Assembly (NCBI GenBank): GCA_965178125.1
Contig: OZ237736.1
Location: 806,001-870,000 of the forward strand
DNA length: 64,000 bases
Direction of reading: 5' to 3'
From: Bilabrum cf. latius
Lineage: Eukaryota; Bigyra: Bicosoecida; Bigyra; Bicosoecida
The stretch's first letter is position 1; each line of letters starts with the position of its first letter. The notes below the pieces were generated by a model, which made no database searches, was not told where the DNA came from, and saw only the letters and a list, made by a program, of their open reading frames with translations. This document shows positions 60,542 through 64,000 of this stretch, piece by piece. A program made the position numbers and the translations under genes.

Positions 60542-60715
60542 TGGAGGTCCCAACATCAGGGCCGGTACATGGGGGGCCTTTGGTCTGAAAGGGTCGGGGG
60601 TCTTGTAGTCCTCTTATGAGGGCTCCTACCGCTGCAGGTGATCACCTGAGATATGGTGCATCTACGATCTGTGGCGGGTTCGGTAACTTAACCCAACAAT
60701 GTATTTCTGTATTTA
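60542..60715 (+). mobile_element. LINE 3'-end fragment (same family as 34.6-38.1 kb)
   Basis: It matches the 3' UTR of the LINE copies (gggggcctttggtctgaaag, ggtcgggggtcttgtagtcc, then the acccaacaatgtatttctg tail) at lower identity. Only the last 170 bp or so is present, an extreme 5' truncation. Confidence 0.75.
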
Positions 60716-60789
60716 TTTCTGGCCCCGTGCCGTGATCCGATCGCTTTTCTTAAACCAGACATTTTGGAGTGTTCGTGCAGGTTTTTACC

Positions 60790-61457
60790 CTCGTTTCTGT
60801 TCCCCTTCTCCAGAGCTGACTAACAAGGTGGCTGTGGAGATGACTCGCCGGGAGTCATCGCTGCAGTCATGTGGTCTTCAGGCAGAGTGGGTCTCCGGTG
60901 ACTGGGCCAGTCGAAGTTCAGAGGAGAAGGGCAAGACAACGAAGGCATGGGCGGACCATGGCCTACGTCTTGAACCTCACCCACAACCTCTGGAGAATGA
61001 CAGGCGTGGAATCGCTGCTGCTGAGCGAACCATTCCCAGGATGCGCCGAGCAATTGCCCGCTCTAGTGCCTCTGTTGGATTGGTACGGCTTGCGACACGG
61101 GTAGTTGATGAGCTGAGTGTAAAGGTCAGAACGTTTCCGTCCTGGACTGCCTGCAGGTGGTGGACTGGGGCCTCGGTGCGAGGCTGGACTGCGAGCTCAT
61201 CGGATGACCTGAATACCGCAATGCGAACTCAGGATCGAAGGGGACATCGGGTGGCTCGCCCTAGAGGGCTCATGCGCACTCTTGAGAGGATCTGGGCGCG
61301 TGAGATGGCAACTTCGCTTCGTTGTGTCTTGCGTGAAAGGGAGTAGCTACGTCGTACATGGACGTCCCGCTGGTGGCGGATGGTACGTGTTGACGGTCCG
61401 GCTGTTCTTACGAGGATGGCCCGGGCCCATTCTCCTTCCCTCTGGTCCTTTGGTGGA
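60790..61457 (+). mobile_element. Fragment of a related LINE ORF C-terminus
   Basis: The open frame 60,699-61,346 continues through a TAG (61344) to TGA at about 61,455. Its end, LMRTLERIWAREM ... LRRTWTSRWWR ... RAHSPSLWSFGG, parallels LLRDIERQWAKGM ... QRRSWRRKWW ... RAHAPHLYAFSL of the other LINE copies, so it is a diverged relative. The upstream RT region is missing. Confidence 0.6.
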
Positions 61458-62012
61458 TGAGTGGGTTAGTCCAAGGGTGGTCGTCTCGGTATGTGTAGTA
61501 CCATGATGTTTCGGAAATCCTCTTCGGGACGAGGGGTTCTTCTTTCTTTCTTTCTTTTGCTTTCTCTTGAGGCTTTGGACTTTGCTCAAGGTGGTGGTTC
61601 TTGGTCTTTTGAACCCGTTGTTCTCTTGAGGTCATCTTTGATGGCCCCACAGTGGGCTACTGCCTGTCAGCCGGGGTGGGGGTGGTGCCGCTGTGATGAG
61701 CATCCTCGCTGCAAGACATGCATGAAAAGTAGCCTTATATAACCTCCCCCGCTCGGGTCCAGCGGAACCCATCAAAAGGGGCCGTGGCGTGCGAGAGTGG
61801 ATAGTGCGCCCGTCAGAGTGGGCAGCTCTGGACGAATCCAGAGGCAGCTGGCTTGCGGGAACAAAGCAGAAGTCAGCACAGCTAAGATCATGATTGAATA
61901 TAGAACTAATTGTTACTTGTCACAGAAACGCAAAGAATTCATGAATGGTTGAATTCAGCTGCCTGCGACTGCACGTATCTTCGAAAAAATACTACTCCGT
62001 CGGGCCTTGGTA
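61458..62012. other. Interval after LINE fragment
   Basis: Probably 3' UTR of the LINE fragment, with T/C-rich stretches (ttctttctttctttctttt near 61,540) and ordinary DNA up to the SUMO stop. No gene supported. Confidence 0.35.
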
Positions 62013-62586
62013 TTATTTGCAGCAGCCCCATCGTCGCGCCCCCCCCTACTGCTGGGCAAAGACCTCAATGACACTCCCTTCCTCCATCTGCGAGACGCTA
62101 AAATTCGACAGCCACGCGCGAAGACGATTCACTGCAGCCATTTCGATCAGGACTGCGAATACTTGTTTGAATCTTACCCCGTAATGCTTGATTTGCTTGT
62201 CTGGATCGTCGAGCTGCGATGAAGTCGGGCTTTCTCCAAATAAGCTATTTCATAAAACATGAATGAAATGCAAGCAATCAAAGAACATTGCTTACGGTGT
62301 TTCCATCAAAGCTAAATCGGACCGCATCGGATGACAATCCATTCTGCTTGCAATACGCATCCATGATCTTGCGCGCAGGCGTCTTCTTCTTAACCTGCAA
62401 AATCAAATGACAACAAGTGGGGGCTGCCGTGTGACATGTGAATGCATCAGGACACAAGGCCCATGCCAACTAACACCTGCAATTCGAACCGTCGTCGTAT
62501 CTCACCTTAAACGTTATCTGCTCGCCATCAGAGGCCTTGACGACAATTGATATTTTGGAGCTACCGCTGTCGTCTGCTGCTGCCAT
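62013..62586 (-). CDS. SUMO: SUMO, four exons, with UAG immediately before the Gly-Gly
   Basis: Exons (complement): 62506-62586, 62296-62394, 62178-62213, 62013-62087; acceptors tttgcag, catcgcag and ctcgcag. About 96 aa, TAA stop. Residues KISIVVKASDGEQITFK, VKKKTPARKIMDAYCKQNGL, DAVRFSFDGNT and MEEGSVIEVFAQQ match SUMO throughout. Then follow UAG (complement 62046-62048), GG and a short tail (ARRWGCCK) that a SUMO protease would remove. SUMO is conjugated to lysines through its Gly-Gly. If UAG were a stop, the protein would lack the residues needed for conjugation, so this is strong evidence that UAG is read as an amino acid. It is divergent from the membrane-protein gene, about 60 bp away. 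Confidence 0.9.
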
Positions 62587-62647
62587 TATACACTCGGAAC
62601 AATCGGGAGTACCTGGTCGACGTTGAGCTATCATTGGTTCCGCTACA
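62587..62647. promoter_or_regulatory. Very short bidirectional promoter interval
   Basis: Only about 60 bp lies between the SUMO ATG (complement 62586) and the first plus-strand ATG at 62648. If the downstream ATG at 62737 or 62767 is used, the interval is up to 180 bp. Inferred from position. Confidence 0.35.
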
Positions 62648-64000
62648 ATGGTTCCGCAAGCGCCGCGGCAGCGATACTGCGCGGCGCCTCCTGCACTTCG
62701 TCTTCAGGCCATTTGCAGGCTTGAACGCGCTCGAAAGATGCACCACGTTTGGTTTGCTCATCAAATGCGAGAGCTAGGCTCTTGTTTATGCGGTGTCGTT
62801 GCATGTCTGTGCTGTCTGGGGCCTGTTTCACTCATTATTGCAATCGTCTTCTTTGTCGGAGCGGCTAGGAACCACAGAGAAGACCTGGTAGAGTCATACA
62901 ATGGCGTGGTTGACATATGGAAGCATGGATTAGCGGCACAATTTGGTGCAATCTCGCCATTTTTGGCCCAGGCCACGGACGTCGGCATTAGTCGAAGAGT
63001 TGCTGTAAACTATACGAGCCAGCCTCCTCCGAGAATCGATTCTGGAAGCGACCTGGACAAGTATTCATAGCACCCTATATTCTATGGTGTTGGACGGCTA
63101 TTTAATGATGTGCATGGAGCCTACAACTGGCCCATCGACGACTCGCACTACGTTCCATCAGCGATTTAGATCCCGTCGTTCCGGGTCTTTTAGTAGAACT
63201 CTCAGTCCACCGTGCTGCCATACACTGGCGAGCACCCATCAGGCGGTGCTCCTGTGGTCTTCATGGCAAAGGAGTTTGGAGCATCGCAGTCGAGCTGCAT
63301 GTCAAGGCGGGGCATCTTTGTGGGCTCCCCTTCCTACATGGACGACGACGATTTCTCCACGCGAGACGATGATTACCACCGCTACGACGACGATGATGAT
63401 TTCAACCACCATCACCACCACCACAAGACTGTGAAAGGGGTGTGCATCACTTTCTGGGCCCTGCGGAGCGTGTGCGTCACTGTCACCGTCCCGTCAACGA
63501 CGACGCATAGGATGCCGCTGGCAGTGCGAAACGGAACCGGGGCCGCAGCTGTAGACCGCAGCTGGCACAACGAGGCCGGTTGCGAGGGAATCCCACAGGC
63601 GCTACGAGCAGCGACGGTCCCATCCGAGCTGAGGTTCGGATCGGCGGCGCCGTTCGGCGTCTCCTCCTTCGGGTACGAGCAGGTGCCCGCCTAGGGGAGA
63701 AGGGGACCGTCTGTGGTGAGCCTCAGCAGCACCCGCGTGACGGTCCGGTCGGGAGGGGACCCGTACGTGGAGGCGGTGCGCCTGACGAACGGGAAGCCCA
63801 CGTCGTTCGGTTTGACCAGGGCGACCCAGTTCGCAATCGCGGTGGCTTTCTTTGTGATCGGGGGGATTGGCTGTGCCATCCCCATTGGAATTCTCTGCTG
63901 GGTGCGGGCCTGCGTGGGCGGGGGCAGCAGCAGCAGCAGCAGCAGCGGTGGCTCGGCAGGAGGGCCGTGGGAGGGGCAGCAACCGCAGGGAGGGGGTGCG
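62648..64000 (+). CDS. Two-TM membrane protein with Asp/His tract, 3' partial
   Basis: One frame open to the window end, with five TAGs (63068, 63167, 63191, 63194, 63692), two of them adjacent. The start may be ATG 62648 or 62767. A hydrophobic Cys-rich segment (LCGVVACLCCLGPVSLIIAI) is followed by a long extracytosolic-looking region and a second TM (FAIAVAFFVIGGIGCAIPIG), then a Ser/Gly-rich tail. The loop carries an acidic and histidine tract (DDDDD then HHHHHH, about 63,340-63,425) that could bind metal. An in-frame DLVESYN ... W motif follows TM1. No family recognised. Confidence 0.55.

Noticed and set aside
1-64000. Reading the TAG-broken frames as pseudogenes
   Set aside because: TAG occurs in nearly every gene, including housekeeping single-copy ones, while TAA and TGA never interrupt the frames and frameshifts are absent. 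Decay would produce all three stops.
1-64000. Explaining in-frame TAGs as parts of introns (TAG can be an acceptor)
   Set aside because: At RTF2, MAT1, TFIIE-beta, SUMO, EF-hand and kinase sites, conserved sequence is contiguous on both sides in one frame with no room for an intron. I keep this option open only for the large insertions.
1-64000. UAG as pyrrolysine or as occasional programmed readthrough
   Set aside because: The frequency, the spread over unrelated proteins and the lack of any special downstream context fit ordinary sense decoding better. Pyrrolysine systems are not known from eukaryotic nuclear genomes.

Overview
This is nuclear DNA from a GC-rich, intron-poor unicellular eukaryote. 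Evidence: spliceosomal GT..AG introns whose acceptors usually end in cgcag, a eukaryotic type II glutamine synthetase, SUMO, TFIIE-beta, MAT1, RTF2, presenilin, a syntaxin, a PX domain and a LINE-type retroelement. A CEP70 homologue hints at a centriole or flagellated stage. I cannot place the taxon from sequence alone.

The main result is a non-standard genetic code. Nearly every gene has in-frame TAG codons (more than 70 in the window) inside frames free of TAA and TGA. Conserved domains continue without a gap across them, and the frames then end at TAA or TGA. So UAG is a sense codon here, while UAA and UGA are the stops. The alignable positions (presenilin TM5, two sites in MAT1, TFIIE-beta, an EF-hand helix) are Gln or other polar residues in relatives, so UAG = Gln is the best guess. 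The clearest single case is SUMO, whose C-terminal Gly-Gly lies behind a UAG. Conventional ORF calling would break almost every gene here.

Layout. 1-12,150: C-terminal part of a CEP70-like gene; a very long DEP + PX + nucleotidyltransferase fusion gene with about 15 UAGs; glutamine synthetase in five exons. 12,551-20,449: an armadillo-like gene (-), a carotenoid cleavage oxygenase (+), a syntaxin-type SNARE with a CaaX ending (-) and RTF2 (-). 20,450-28,596: gene-poor DNA holding an 88-bp satellite (about 62 copies, with a 2,198-bp higher-order block), flanked by CTGGCAGAAA-type promoter-proximal repeats. 28,597-34,249: EF-hand protein (+), TFIIE-beta (-), a disordered protein (-). 34,605-38,084: two nearly identical 5'-truncated LINE copies, the second inserted at the tail of the first. 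38,336-48,200: PP2C, presenilin, MAT1 and a hybrid histidine kinase. 48,756-55,411: a FAAH2-like amidase with a huge insertion, an unrecognised gene and a cupin. 56,545-61,457: an RHS/Crinkler-like ATPase gene next to LINE fragments. 62,013-64,000: SUMO and a divergent membrane protein cut by the window end.

A second recurring trait is large in-frame low-complexity insertions inside conserved folds (amidase, presenilin, response-regulator domain, oxygenase, nucleotidyltransferase). Several begin or end close to a UAG. Gene spacing is tight, with convergent and divergent pairs often less than 150 bp apart.
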